DNA of 64,000 nucleotides from DASQDN01 sp963825845 (GTDB lineage: Bacteria; Acidobacteriota; Terriglobia; Bryobacterales; Bryobacteraceae), in the NCBI GenBank assembly GCA_963825845.1, contig CAWGVL010000020.1:131418-195417 (forward strand), read 5' to 3'. The position numbers and the translations under genes were made by a program. The notes beneath the pieces are model-generated. The model searched no databases and was not told the DNA's origin. It saw only the letters and a program-made list of their open reading frames with translations. Shown here in pieces: positions 44,661-54,651 of the stretch. Position 1 is the first letter of the stretch; every line of letters starts with the position of its first letter.

Positions 44661-47600
44661 CTACTGGACGGTAATGACTCCGCCCTGTACCCAGTGACTC
44701 AACAGACCACCGGTATCGAACGCGTTGACGTATACATTCTTTGCGCCTCCGAACGAGGCTGCGTTGAAGGTCATAGGCACCTTTACGTTCGCCGTTGCGC
44801 CCGATGCGCCTACCGTGGCGCCGGCGGAGTTCAAAGTGCATAAGCCATTGGTCAGAGTGCTCGCGGATCCGGGAGTCACACCCGTCGGTGACACTAACGC
44901 GGCGCCGGCGGCATCGATCAGGTTCAACTTGTTGGTCCCCAGGAAGTACACGACGTGACACGCCGGTTGTTCGACGATTGCTGAACTGATACGGAGATGC
45001 ATCAGAGCCAGCGCCGGCGACGTTGCCGACATCGTATACGTTGCTGAGGAACCGGTTACAGTTGCCGGGGTCAAACCCGCAATCGTCGGTCCCGGACGTG
45101 TCTGCAGAGCACCCGGAACCATCCAGTTTCCAATCTGCGTCATCCCCGTCCACGTACCGTTCACATCCAGAGCCTGAAGGAACGTGCCCAACACCGGACC
45201 GATTGCGGTTTTGAACGTGACGGTCACGTTCACCGTCATCGTGTTTCCATTCACCGAAGCCGTCGCGCCTTGAACACTGACCGTACATTGATTGTTCGAT
45301 AGTGTCGCGCCGGCCGTGCCCAGCGTGATGCCTGATTGTCCGCCGAGCCAACCCGTCCCCGCGTTATCAATCAGTCTCATCCCGTTGCTGATACGGTTGT
45401 ACTCGACCAGGCAGGATCCCGTCGCCACATAATTCACGACGTTCGGGGTCGGCAGGAATAACATGTAGCCGAGATAATGCTGCGTTGCCCCGCCCGTGTG
45501 CGTGAACGTTCCGGTGAAACGATTGCTCAGGCCGGATCCATTTGACGGTGTGAGTGTCCCCACTCCCACTTGGCCTGTAGGCGCCACCGTCCAGGTTCCC
45601 TTCGCTTCCCATCCACTGTTCAGGTTCTGCGATTCATTTACTGCGAGCAGGTACACATTCTTCGCGCCGGCGAAGGAGGAAGAAAACGTGAGCGGGATCG
45701 TCAGGTCTAATTGCGAGACCGCCGACGTCGGAATCGTTGCAGTAGCGGCCGCACTGGTCGCCGACAGGGTGCATTGGCTGTTGGCGGAAGTCGCGGCAGT
45801 TCCCGGTGTCAACGGCCCCTGCCATGTGTTGCCGGAATCGTTCAGCAGGCGGAAGCTGTTGCTCGAAACCGTGTACTCGACATAGCACGCGCCTACCGCA
45901 TTCACCGTGTTATTGATGAGCAGATATGCCCGGTTGATAGGAGCCCCACCCGGTCGCGCCGTGCCGTACCGCGCTGTGAATGTCGACGAAGATCCTGATC
46001 CTGACGACGGAGTGACGCTGATATTGTATGGCGCGGTCGAGGATACTACTGATCCAGCTTGCGAGATCGTGAAAGTGGCGGTCTCGGCGGCGATGGATCC
46101 GGTTCGTGCGGCGCCCGAATTGGCAGAAACTGTATAGTTAACGGTTCCCGGTCCCGTACCAGTCCCGCTGTTAATCTGCACGAAGGAGTTGGTAGTGAAC
46201 GCAGTCCAAGAGCAATTTACAGGCGCGTTAACCGAAAATGCGCCCGACCCTCCATTCACGCCCGGCGAAGCCGACGACGGAGCGAACGAGATGGCGCAGT
46301 CGGAAAACTTCATGAAGAAGGCGTCTTGAGTTCCATTCAATGCCCCGCCCGGGATCGAGCTCCCGATGTTGTTTGACAGCGTCACCCCTGTGATGTAAGC
46401 ACTGCCGGCCGTGTCAACAGCGATTCCGTTCGCCTGCTCGGTGCTTGCTCCACCGGCCAGCGTTGAATAGACTGCCTTCGCTCCATTCGGAGTCAGCTTC
46501 GTTACAAAGGCGTCCAGCATATTTTGGTCCGGCGCCTTGATCGAACTGACAAGTAAGAAGTTTGGCGATAAGGTCTGGCCGGTGACGTACGCATTGCCGG
46601 CAGCATTGATTGCGATTCCGTACCCGATATCGGAGGCGTTCCCGCCGAGGTACGTGGAGAAATCCAATGCGGTTCCACTCGGGTTCAGTTTCGTGACGAA
46701 AGCATCGGCGACACCCCCAAACGTAGATTGGAGCACACCCGCGGTGACCGGGAAATTCGATGATGATGTATCACCTGTAATATATGCCGCTCCGGTTGCA
46801 TCCGCCGCGATCGAGCGGCCGATGTCGTTTCCCGAACCACCGATATAGGTCCAGTACAAACGAGCTCCTGAGCTGTTCAGTTTGCTCACAAACGCATCGT
46901 CATTCCCTGCATTCCCGCTTTGAAAAGTACCGCTGTGAGGCACATTTGTTGAGTTCGTTCGGCCTGTTACGTAGATGTTCGAGGATGGATCGATTGCGAT
47001 ACCCAGAATATAGTCATCATTCGATCCGCCAATATAAGCTGAGAACGCAACCTGATTCCCTGCAGCAGGAATCTTGATGACGTATCCGTCTGTCTCCCCG
47101 CTCAGCGTTTGCCCCGGCAGCGTATTCGGAAGATCTGTCGATGTCGTGTACCCCGCGACATACATCGTTCCAGCGCTGTCAACTGCAATCCCATGCGCAT
47201 AATCAATGCCGGATCCACCGATATAGGTGCCGTACAGCAGTGCGCTCCCACTGGCAGAGATTTTTACAACGAATCCGTCCAGAACGCCGCTCAACGTAGC
47301 GCGGTACGCGTTATTCGTCGGAAAGTTCGTGGAGTTCGTATGGCCCGTCACGTACGCTTCGCCCGCAGTGTTCACCGTAATGGACTGGGCGAGATCAAGG
47401 TCATTGCCGCCGAGGTAGGTCGAATACAGGATTGTGTTTCCCGCTGCGTTGAGCTTTGTGACGAACGCGTCTGTGTACACAGCGGGACTACCGCCATGAG
47501 AGGTTTGGAATCCATTTGTCGTTGGGAATCCGCTTAGCGATTGGGTTTGGCCGGTAAAGTAAGCATTTCCTTGTGAATCAACAGCTACTGCCGTCCCTGT

Positions 47601-48354
47601 ATCCGCGGAAGTACCCCCGATGTACCCTGACCACGACAGGACAGGATCGATCACTAATGGACGCGTTCGATCATACTCGCCGAGATTGAAGGAGACCTGA
47701 TTTCCCCGAATCGAGTATCCTCCCGCAATTTGCGTCCTTCCTTCGGCTCCGTCTTGATAAATGATCGGCTTCCTGTGCCGCGTTTCACCGTCGTTTAAAG
47801 TGAGCACAAGATCGCCTTCCGGACTCAGTTTCATCTTTCGAGCGCCATCCATCCGGAAACGAATACTGCCCAGGATTTGCGCCAGGAGCAACTACGAAGT
47901 CGTACTCCAGAAGACCTTCCTTTCCGTAGTACACAAGGTCTATGCCCGGGTAAACGTCGGTGTATCTTACCTTGCCGAAATGCGGAACGTTGGTCCGCCA
48001 TTGTGACCGGTCATTCCCGGTCAGGTAGTTGCTATACCCTCCGAGCTTCGTCTCACCCCTGAGGACTGCATTACGGTCCGCTCCCTCCAGGCGCATGCGA
48101 ATAGCCTCGCCGGCAGCGCCGTTCGAACGCAACAGCAGGAGGGATTCACTAGGGCCGAGATACAACGCGTGGTTTGCCCCACGCGAAAGGTAACGCGCCG
48201 GCATGGTCGTCTGACCTTGGTTCGGCTCAAAGACTAAGGGCAATGCCTGCCCGGACGGTTTTACGCCAACTCCAGAGTGAGCGGCGGTCGCGGCGAAGCT
48301 CAGCGACGCGATCAACGTAGCGGCGAGCGTTCGCCAATCGAGCGAAAAAATCAT
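44661..48354 (-). pseudogene. SBBP-repeat/BACON surface protein 1, one frameshift
   Basis: A secreted protein of about 1230 residues. The signal peptide and N-terminal domain (LPLVFEPNQGQTTMPARYLSRG, VRYTDVYPGIDLVYYGKEG, YDFVVAPGANPG) are in one frame; the rest continues in another from about 47870. One extra G/C base in the run at 47869-47871 explains it; removal gives NPGSIRFRMDGA. Seven SBBP repeats follow, each starting YIGGxxxD-like and containing AYxTGxTxSxxFP, consistent with a beta-propeller. Then come a BACON domain (CAISFAPSSASPGVNGGSG, INSGTGTGPGTVNYTV) and three two-Cys modules. The intact paralogue at 60239 has the same order and length. Confidence 0.85.
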
Positions 48355-48466
48355 ATTAATTAGTTCTCCTCATCCGCGGGTGAGCGGACCCCTCACCTGA
48401 ATATCACACGTAAGATCAAAAAAGCGAGTAGATGTTTCGTTAGGTGGCCTAAATTCAGTGCTTTAC

Positions 48467-48494
48467 CGTACCACGCATATGTACGAAAGTACTA
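48467..48494. promoter_or_regulatory. GTAC-rich element, copy 4
   Basis: GTACCACGCATATGTACGAA (48468-48487) followed by AGTACTAAG lies between the divergent SBBP protein 1 and CDP-glucose dehydratase genes. It shares GTACGAAAG and GTACTAAG with the other copies, but not the full GTACTAGTAC palindrome. Confidence 0.3.
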
Positions 48495-48525
48495 AGATGC
48501 ATGCTAAACTTCCGGGTTAATCGGC

Positions 48526-49593
48526 ATGGATGATTCATTCTGGAAAGGGAAACGTGTGCTCGTGACGGGGCATACCGGCTTTAAAGGAGGCTGGATGTCG
48601 TCATGGCTGGCTCGTCTGGGCGCACACGTGACTGGGTTCGCGTTGCCGCCGCCTACAGAGCCTAGTCTGTACGAAGCCTCGAAGATAGGTAGCTGCGTAG
48701 ACAGCATCATTGGCGATCTGCGGAATTTGGAAGCTGTAACCGAGGCCGTTGCATGCTGCCGGCCTGACATCGTGTTTCACATGGCGGCGCAGCCGCTTGT
48801 CCGCAGATCCTACCGGGATCCCGTCGAAACCTATGCCACGAACGTCATGGGCACGGTTCATGTGCTCGAGGCGGTTCGGAGGTTTGAAGAAACCCGCGTC
48901 ATTGTAAACATAACCAGCGACAAGTGCTACGAGAATCGCGAGATGCTGTGGGGATATCGCGAAACGGACCCAATGGGCGGCTTCGACCCGTACAGCAGCA
49001 GTAAGGGATGCGCGGAGCTAGTCGCCGCAGCGTACCGACGCTCTTACTTCGAGAGCGGCCCTACCCGGCTTGTCAGTGTCCGGGCGGGGAACGTAATCGG
49101 CGGAGGCGATTGGGCCGAAGACCGGTTGATCCCCGATTGCATGCGGGCGCTAAGCAGCCGAGAGACCATCATTGTTCGGCGGCCGCATTCGGTGCGACCT
49201 TGGCAGCACGTTTTGGAGCCTCTCGCCGGGTATTTATCCTATGCTCAAGGTCTTTACGAAGGCAAGGACCTACCGCCCGCGCTGAACTTCGGCCCTTCGG
49301 AGGCGGACATGCAACGCGTCGGCAAGGTCGTGAACACTATTGTGGAGTTGTGGGGTGACGGCGCTCACTGGGAGGCTCAGAGCGACGGCGGACCGCACGA
49401 AGCCGGGTTATTAACCCTCGATTCCACCCTCGCAAGACATACGTTGGGATGGCGGCCGAACCTGCGGCTCGGTGATGCGCTCGCGTTTACAGTCGAGTGG
49501 TACCGCCGTTTCGAAGCTGGCGAACCGATGGATGTAGTTACCGCAGAGCAGATTATGCGGTATGAAACTATTTCTACCCACAGTTCCTTATAA
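48526..49593 (+). CDS. rfbG: CDP-glucose 4,6-dehydratase
   Basis: A 355-residue extended SDR. WKGKRVLVTGHTGFKGGWMSSWL is the hallmark CDP-glucose dehydratase N-terminus; MAAQPLVRRSYRDPVETY, ITSDKCYENRE and the catalytic YSSSKG complete the set. It makes CDP-4-keto-6-deoxyglucose, the entry point of CDP-linked deoxy- and branched sugars. The matching cytidylyltransferase (rfbF) is not in the window. The downstream C-methyltransferase, 3,5-epimerase and reductase-like genes form the rest of the branch. The stop shares a base with the next start. Confidence 0.93.
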   Translation: MDDSFWKGKRVLVTGHTGFKGGWMSSWLARLGAHVTGFALPPPTEPSLYEASKIGSCVDSIIGDLRNLEAVTEAVACCRPDIVFHMAAQPLVRRSYRDPVETYATNVMGTVHVLEAVRRFEETRVIVNITSDKCYENREMLWGYRETDPMGGFDPYSSSKGCAELVAAAYRRSYFESGPTRLVSVRAGNVIGGGDWAEDRLIPDCMRALSSRETIIVRRPHSVRPWQHVLEPLAGYLSYAQGLYEGKDLPPALNFGPSEADMQRVGKVVNTIVELWGDGAHWEAQSDGGPHEAGLLTLDSTLARHTLGWRPNLRLGDALAFTVEWYRRFEAGEPMDVVTAEQIMRYETISTHSSL

Positions 49594-49850
49594 TGGGTAA
49601 TATGGCTTCGGCTACCGTAGATCGCTCCGGCCGGATCATGCTACCGGCAGAAGTTCGTCGCAAGCTCAAGATCGGTGAAGGCGACGTACTGAATGTCTCT
49701 GTAGAAGACGGACGCATCATGTTGATGTCTCAAAGAGAAGCGCTTCGGCGGGCACAGGCGTTCTTCCGCTCGGTCGACCCGGATAGGGTGTTATCGGAGG
49801 AGCTAAGCGAAGATCGCCGGCGCGAAGTAGAGGCGGAGCTTGCCGATTAA
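49593..49850 (+). CDS. AbrB/SpoVT-type antitoxin
   Basis: An 85-residue protein with a SpoVT/AbrB swapped-hairpin DNA-binding domain (SATVDRSGRIMLPAEVRRKLKIGEGDVLNVSVEDGRI) and an acidic C-terminal tail that would bind the toxin. It overlaps the rfbG stop at its start and the PIN toxin at its end, which is the classic antitoxin-toxin arrangement. ATG 49593 or the in-frame ATG at 49602 could be used. It probably represses its own promoter and neutralises the PIN-domain protein. Confidence 0.85.
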   Translation: MGNMASATVDRSGRIMLPAEVRRKLKIGEGDVLNVSVEDGRIMLMSQREALRRAQAFFRSVDPDRVLSEELSEDRRREVEAELAD

Positions 49851-50223
49851 ATATCTACTTGATGCGTCGGCCTTACTTGCCCTACTGCGAGTAGAGCCGG
49901 GAGCGGACGTAGTCGAGGGGCTGTTTCAGGAATGCGCGATCAACTCGGCGAATTTAACTGAAGTATTCACAAAGCTAATTCAGCTTGGATGGACCCCCGA
50001 CTCTGTTCGTAAACACGTCGCACAATTGAAAATTCCTGTACTGCCAGTAACGCAAGCCGAAGCGGATGCCAGCGCGGACCTCGCGCCCATGGCCTGGCAA
50101 AAAGGCATCTCTCTCGGAGACCGGCTGTGTCTGGCGACCTGCATCACACACAACCTCATTGCGCTAACCACTGAAAGTAGATGGCCGGACGATGCCGGTG
50201 TTTCTATCCAAAGAATTCGCTAA
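49840..50223 (+). CDS. vapC: PIN-domain toxin (VapC-like ribonuclease)
   Basis: A 127-residue PIN-domain protein. The acidic metal-binding residues are Asp8 (YLLDASALLALL), Glu41 (ANLTEVFTKL), Asp94 (ISLGDRLCLAT) and a late acidic residue in TTESRWPD. VapC toxins cleave tRNA or rRNA. The TTG start at 49840 overlaps the antitoxin by 11 bases. The pair sits inside a sugar-biosynthesis operon, with the C-methyltransferase starting two bases after the toxin stop, so it may be co-transcribed with it. Confidence 0.87.
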   Translation: MPIKYLLDASALLALLRVEPGADVVEGLFQECAINSANLTEVFTKLIQLGWTPDSVRKHVAQLKIPVLPVTQAEADASADLAPMAWQKGISLGDRLCLATCITHNLIALTTESRWPDDAGVSIQRIR

Positions 50224-50225
50224 TA

Positions 50226-51452
50226 ATGTCCACTTGTAGGCTCTGCTCGAGCGCCCTTACCTGCACCTTCGCCGACCTCGGCATGTCCCCGCTGGCGAAT
50301 TCTTATATAAAGTTGGAGAAAGCGAAGTCAATGGAGCCGTTTTACCCGCTCCATGTGTACGTCTGCGACCAATGCCTGCTGGTGCAACTGGAAGAGTTCG
50401 AGAGTCCCCAGCATATTTTTACCGATTACGCTTATTTTTCTTCATTTTCCGACGCGTGGCTGAAGCACGCAAAGCAGTACACCACCGACATGATCGAGCG
50501 CTTCGGTTTCAGCGCACACTCGCAAGTAGTCGAGATCGCAAGCAACGACGGCTATTTACTCCAGTACTTTCATGAGCGAGGCGTTCCGGTGCTTGGTGTC
50601 GAACCGGCGACGAATGTCGCGGAGGTTGCGCGCGCCAAGGGCATTCCGACCAAGGATATTTTCTTCGGCGCTGACACTGCGCGGCAGTTGAAAGCAGAGG
50701 GATATGCGGCGGACCTCCTGCTCGGCAACAACGTTCTTGCGCATGTACCGGATCTGCTGTCCTTCGTCGAAGGTCTGAAGATCCTGTTGAAAACCGATGG
50801 GGTAATCACGCTTGAATTTCCGCACTTGATGCAGCAGATTCGCCACCGCCAATTCGACACCATCTATCACGAGCACTTCTCCTACTTGTCACTTCTGGTT
50901 GTAGAAAAAGTACTTGAGCGGTTCCATCTCGAGGTGTTCGATGTCGAGGAGTTGTGGACACACGGCGGGTCGCTGCGCGTTTTCGCCAAGCACAGTGAGG
51001 ACACGAGTAAAACACAAATGAGGCGTGTATTTGAATTGAGGAAAGCGGAAGAAGACGCCGGATTGAAGAACCTTGATACATACATGAGGTTCGCCGAGCA
51101 GGTCAAAGACGTTAAGTGCGATCTCCTCGAATTCCTCGTTCGCGCCAGGCGCGAGGGCAAGCGCGTCGTCGCGTACGGCGCTCCTGCCAAGGGCAACACG
51201 CTGCTCAACTATTGCGGGGTTGGACCCGAGTTAATCGAGTACACGGTAGACCGAAGCCCTTATAAACAAAACACTTTACTTCCAGGTACTCGAATACGCG
51301 TCTACTCGCCTGATCGTGTATTCGAGGACAAACCCGATTACCTCCTGATTCTGCCGTGGAACCTTCGCGAAGAGATCTCGTCGCAAATGGCTACGATTCG
51401 TAATTGGGGCGGCCGGTTTGTCGTTCCGATTCCTTCCATCGAGGTATTCTGA
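50226..51452 (+). CDS. NDP-hexose C-methyltransferase (TylC3/NovU/EvaC-like)
   Basis: A 408-residue three-part enzyme. A zinc-binding N-terminus (Cys4, Cys7, Cys47, Cys50, from CRLC and CDQC) is followed by a SAM-binding Rossmann domain with VVEIASNDGYLLQYF and LLLGNNVLAHVPDL, and a C-terminal domain (VVAYGAPAKGNTLLNYCG, LPWNLREEI). This order is that of sugar 3-C-methyltransferases acting on 4-keto-6-deoxy-NDP-sugars. After a CDP-glucose 4,6-dehydratase it predicts a 3-C-methyl branched CDP-sugar. Position specificity is inferred. Confidence 0.88.
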   Translation: MSTCRLCSSALTCTFADLGMSPLANSYIKLEKAKSMEPFYPLHVYVCDQCLLVQLEEFESPQHIFTDYAYFSSFSDAWLKHAKQYTTDMIERFGFSAHSQVVEIASNDGYLLQYFHERGVPVLGVEPATNVAEVARAKGIPTKDIFFGADTARQLKAEGYAADLLLGNNVLAHVPDLLSFVEGLKILLKTDGVITLEFPHLMQQIRHRQFDTIYHEHFSYLSLLVVEKVLERFHLEVFDVEELWTHGGSLRVFAKHSEDTSKTQMRRVFELRKAEEDAGLKNLDTYMRFAEQVKDVKCDLLEFLVRARREGKRVVAYGAPAKGNTLLNYCGVGPELIEYTVDRSPYKQNTLLPGTRIRVYSPDRVFEDKPDYLLILPWNLREEISSQMATIRNWGGRFVVPIPSIEVF

Positions 51453-51454
51453 AC

Positions 51455-52000
51455 GTGCATTTCACCGAAGCTCGTCTTCCCGGCGTATGGCGGATAGGTC
51501 TTGAAAAACGGGAGGACAGCCGCGGATTCTTCGCGCGGGTCTTTTGTGAGCAAGAGTTTGCCGCACATGGTCTTATCACCCGATACCCGCAGTGCAACTT
51601 GTCGTACAACCAGAAACGCGGCACTCTGCGCGGCATGCACTTTCAGCGTCCTCCGAAGCCCGAGGTGAAGGTGGTCCGTTGTCTCCGTGGCGCCGTATAC
51701 GATGTGCTGCTCGATTTGCGGCCGGACTCGCCAACGTACCTGGAGCATGAGACATTTGAACTCACCAGCGACAATCGCGAGTCGCTTTATGTGCCCGAAG
51801 GTGTTGCGCATGGATTTCAGACGTTGACCGATGATGCGGAGATGTTCTACCAGATGAGTGAGTTTTATGCCGCTGGGTTGAATGATGGGGTTCGCTGGGA
51901 CGATCCCGCGTTCAGTATCAAATGGCCTCTGGAGAATCCTATTCTCTCGGAGAAAGACCAGGCGTATCCCAACTACCGCATCAGCCCGTGGGTTCAATGA
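51455..52000 (+). CDS. rfbC: dTDP-4-dehydrorhamnose 3,5-epimerase family protein
   Basis: A 181-residue cupin. EDSRGFFARVFCEQEF and LSYNQKRGTLRGMHFQRPP contain the substrate loop and catalytic His; VVRCLRGAVYDVLLDLRPDSPTY and LYVPEGVAHGFQTL are further signatures. GTG 51455 is taken as start, with GAGGT at 51441-51445, two bases after the methyltransferase stop. It would epimerise C3 and/or C5 of the 4-keto sugar; in C-methyl sugar pathways it often acts only at C5. Stop and next start overlap as ATGA. Confidence 0.88.
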   Translation: MHFTEARLPGVWRIGLEKREDSRGFFARVFCEQEFAAHGLITRYPQCNLSYNQKRGTLRGMHFQRPPKPEVKVVRCLRGAVYDVLLDLRPDSPTYLEHETFELTSDNRESLYVPEGVAHGFQTLTDDAEMFYQMSEFYAAGLNDGVRWDDPAFSIKWPLENPILSEKDQAYPNYRISPWVQ

Positions 52001-52905
52001 CGAAGCGATTGCTTTTCACTGGCGCGGGAGGCTTCATCGGACGGCAGGCAGCGCCGTATCTTCTTGAACGCGGCTATGAAGTGCATGCTGTCGACATCCG
52101 GCCTATCGTTCTTGAAGGCTGCGAAGTACACACGGCTGACTTGATGAACGCCTCCGATTCGAAGCGGCTCATCGAATACGTTCGGCCAACTCATCTGCTG
52201 CACATGGCGTGGTATGTCGAGCACGGTAAGTTTTGGACTTCGCTCGACAACACGCGATGGGTTGAAGCGTCACTGAACTTGCTCCGCGAGTTCATGGCAA
52301 ATGGGGGCCAGCGCGTAGTCACAACAGGCACCTGCTCGGAATACGAGACGGGACATTCGATCTGCCTCGAAGATGAAACGCCATGCAGGCCTGCCACTCT
52401 GTACGGAGCCTGCAAGTACGCGCTATCCGTCATGCAATCGGCGTTGTGCCGGCAGACAGGGATTCGTCACGCATGGCCGAGAATCTTCTTCCTCTATGGA
52501 CCGGGTGAACCTGAACGTAAGTTGGTCTCATCCGTCATCGCTTCCTTATTAAGAGGCGAAGCGGCTGCAACAACGCACGGCGAGCAGGTTCGCGATTTCC
52601 TGCATGTAGAAGACGTCGCTCGAGCGCTCGTATCCGTCTTGGACAGTTCCGTCGAGGGGAATGTCAATATCGGGTCCGGCGAAGCCATCACGCAGCGACA
52701 TGTAGTTGAATCCATCGCGCGCCTCATCGGGAGGCCAGAGCTCTTGAGATTGGGCGCAGTACCAGCCGCTGCGAACGAACCCGAACGCCTCATCCCGGAT
52801 GTCACCCGACTGAGCGCGACCGGTTTTACGCCGAAGCACACACTGGATGAAGGACTCGCGCTTACGATCGACTCTTGGCGGAAGAGACTTCGCTCACACG
52901 CATAA
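51997..52905 (+). CDS. NAD-dependent epimerase/4-ketoreductase (extended SDR)
   Basis: A 302-residue SDR with LLFTGAGGFIGRQAAPYL, LLHMAWYVEHGKFW, TGTCSEYE and the catalytic YGACK. It is related to the sugar 4-ketoreductases and epimerases that finish deoxy-sugar pathways. As the last gene of this operon it probably reduces the 4-keto group of the C-methylated CDP-sugar. The start is fixed by the ATGA overlap and the MTKRLLFTGAGG N-terminus; the frame open to 51922 has no family match. A convergent flagellar gene ends three bases downstream. Confidence 0.85.
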   Translation: MTKRLLFTGAGGFIGRQAAPYLLERGYEVHAVDIRPIVLEGCEVHTADLMNASDSKRLIEYVRPTHLLHMAWYVEHGKFWTSLDNTRWVEASLNLLREFMANGGQRVVTTGTCSEYETGHSICLEDETPCRPATLYGACKYALSVMQSALCRQTGIRHAWPRIFFLYGPGEPERKLVSSVIASLLRGEAAATTHGEQVRDFLHVEDVARALVSVLDSSVEGNVNIGSGEAITQRHVVESIARLIGRPELLRLGAVPAAANEPERLIPDVTRLSATGFTPKHTLDEGLALTIDSWRKRLRSHA

Positions 52906-52908
52906 CGC

Positions 52909-53202
52909 TCAGCCGAGCAGTTGCCATCCCGAAGGTGCTTCGACGCATTCTCCGGTATACGCGCGCGCCCGCGTCACGTCCGCCAATTGCGCTGACAGTT
53001 GAGCGCGTGCGGAACGAGCTTTGGCCAGCGCCCCGTGAAACGTCTTGATGGCGCGCTTCAGCGATTCCTCTCCGCCGTTCTCGCGCAATCTCCGGTCCAG
53101 GACCTCGGCGTATTGCGGCAGAATGGCTTGCGCGTCGCCAAAGCGTTCCTGTTCAATAAGGCGATTCAACGTATGAGCAAGATCGTCCAGTTCATCAGCC
53201 AT
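52909..53202 (-). CDS. Small helical flagellar protein (FliT-like)
   Basis: A 97-residue, highly helical protein (ELDDLAHTLNRLIEQERFGDAQAI, SLKRAIKTFHGALAKARSARAQL). It overlaps the end of fliD by eight bases and is the last gene of the flagellar filament cluster. Size, helical content and position match FliT-type chaperones for FliD, but sequence similarity in that family is weak. The assignment therefore rests mainly on context. Confidence 0.6.
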   Translation of the reverse strand: MADELDDLAHTLNRLIEQERFGDAQAILPQYAEVLDRRLRENGGEESLKRAIKTFHGALAKARSARAQLSAQLADVTRARAYTGECVEAPSGWQLLG

Positions 53203-54544
53203 TGATCGATTCCTGGTTGCTCTTCATCGCGGCGAACATGTTGATGAAGTACGTCGCCTGCTGTTCCAGAGATGCGATCAGCGCGTCGGCAGCGTAGAAC
53301 TTCTTCTGCAGATCCGTCTTCAGATCATCAATCCGGCGCTGTTCTTCCGTGATCCGCGCATCGGCGCTCACTGCTTGCTCGGCCGTGATTTTGATAGCGT
53401 TACTGACAATGCCGCTTTGCTCGGCATGCAGCCCGTTTACCCGGTCGCTGGCGGCCTTCAAGAATCCCGAAGAGTCCGATTTCCCAAAAAACGCCTGCAG
53501 ACCCGACACGTTGGTCTTTACTTTGTCCCATTCCGCTGCGTCTACGTACAGCTTTCCCGACTTATCTGTCAGAATCCCGAGTGACGCCAGCGAGCTCATA
53601 CCGCTATTACCCGTGGAGTACGAGGATATCTCGCGAAGGACGTTATTTGTGGTGAAGACGAGGCTATTGCCGGACAACGCGCCGTTCTGCTGTCCGTAAT
53701 GTTTTCCTAACTCATCAATGACGCCGTTGTAGCTGTTGACGAAGGCATCGATCGCCGCTTTTACATTGCCCGTGCCGCGTGTCACCTGAATGGTTGCGGT
53801 CGATGTGCTTTCCTTTACGAGATCGATCGTCAAACCCGTCGATAACGTGACCGTGCGGCTCGAACTCACGGATTCTTCAACGCGGCCGTTTACGATATAG
53901 CGCGCCTGCGATCCTCCCGTAGCGCTGTCGAGCAATTCGTCACCATCGCCTGTCAGGCTGATCGTAGTTGAACCCAGGGTAGTGCTCTGGATTGAGAGAT
54001 GGTATTCCGCCGTACCCGATGGGCTGAGGTTTACAAGGGTCGCGCGGACGCCTGCATTCGCATTGTTGATGGCTTCTACCAGCGATTTGAGGCTGTTGTC
54101 AGCCGGTTCGATGGAGATTGCCTCTCCACCGTTGATCGTCAATGAGAAACTCTCCGCCTCACTGATGTTCTGCGTGGCCGGATCGGTAACCACTGTTAAG
54201 TTCGATTTACTCGAAGCCGTGGCATAGGATCCGATGTCCAGCACTTTGACGGTGTAAGTTCCTTCCGCCACGCCATCTGAGATCCGGGCTGAGACCGTCG
54301 ACGAATCCGAGTTCGAAATGGAGTAAGAACCGGAGCCGAAGCTGTTGGCCAGGTTCGTCAACGTTGTTTCAAGCGACGCCAGCTTGCCATCCAAGGACTT
54401 CAGTGCAGCCGATTCGTCCGAGATCTTTACTTTGTTCTGCTGCATCTGCAGCAGCGGCAGAGACGCAATATTGACACTTCGATCGATGACGGATTGGAAG
54501 TCAGTGGAGTAGCGGCTTGCGCCTGTGAAGATATTCGAAGCCAT
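53195..54544 (-). CDS. fliD: Flagellar filament cap protein FliD
   Basis: A 449-residue protein. The N-terminal FliD domain is STDFQSVIDRSVNIASLPLLQMQQNKVKI with DESAALKSLDGKLASLETTLTNLAN. The central D2-D3 region contains GTYTVKVLDIGSYAT-type repeats, and the C-terminal coiled coil is RITEEQRRIDDLKTDLQKKFYAADALIASLEQQATYF. FliD caps the growing filament and folds flagellin at its tip. It follows fliC on the - strand after a terminator hairpin, so it may have a separate or read-through transcript. The stop is overlapped by the FliT-like gene. Confidence 0.92.
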   Translation of the reverse strand: MASNIFTGASRYSTDFQSVIDRSVNIASLPLLQMQQNKVKISDESAALKSLDGKLASLETTLTNLANSFGSGSYSISNSDSSTVSARISDGVAEGTYTVKVLDIGSYATASSKSNLTVVTDPATQNISEAESFSLTINGGEAISIEPADNSLKSLVEAINNANAGVRATLVNLSPSGTAEYHLSIQSTTLGSTTISLTGDGDELLDSATGGSQARYIVNGRVEESVSSSRTVTLSTGLTIDLVKESTSTATIQVTRGTGNVKAAIDAFVNSYNGVIDELGKHYGQQNGALSGNSLVFTTNNVLREISSYSTGNSGMSSLASLGILTDKSGKLYVDAAEWDKVKTNVSGLQAFFGKSDSSGFLKAASDRVNGLHAEQSGIVSNAIKITAEQAVSADARITEEQRRIDDLKTDLQKKFYAADALIASLEQQATYFINMFAAMKSNQESING

Positions 54545-54566
54545 ATTTACCTCATCTGGAAAAAGG

Positions 54567-54600
54567 CCCGGGCACGGATTGAGAGAGAGCCATGCCCGGG
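54567..54600 (-). terminator. Rho-independent terminator after flagellin
   Basis: Read on the - strand, CCCGGGCA and TGCCCGGG (plus-strand positions 54593-54600 and 54567-54574) form an 8-bp GC-rich stem, closely followed by CCTTTTTCC. It starts about 50 bases past the fliC stop and before the fliD start. It should end most fliC transcripts and lower fliD expression relative to flagellin. Confidence 0.8.
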
Positions 54601-54651
54601 TTCGTCAGAGGACCGCCTGTCTAATGACGGGCGGATGGAGTGGAAATGGAA

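Noticed and set aside
44461..45351. 296-codon - strand ORF overlapping SBBP protein 1 and the META gene
   Set aside because: It is a shifted frame of the conserved module DNA; the product is a low-complexity Arg/Asp/Gly-rich chain.
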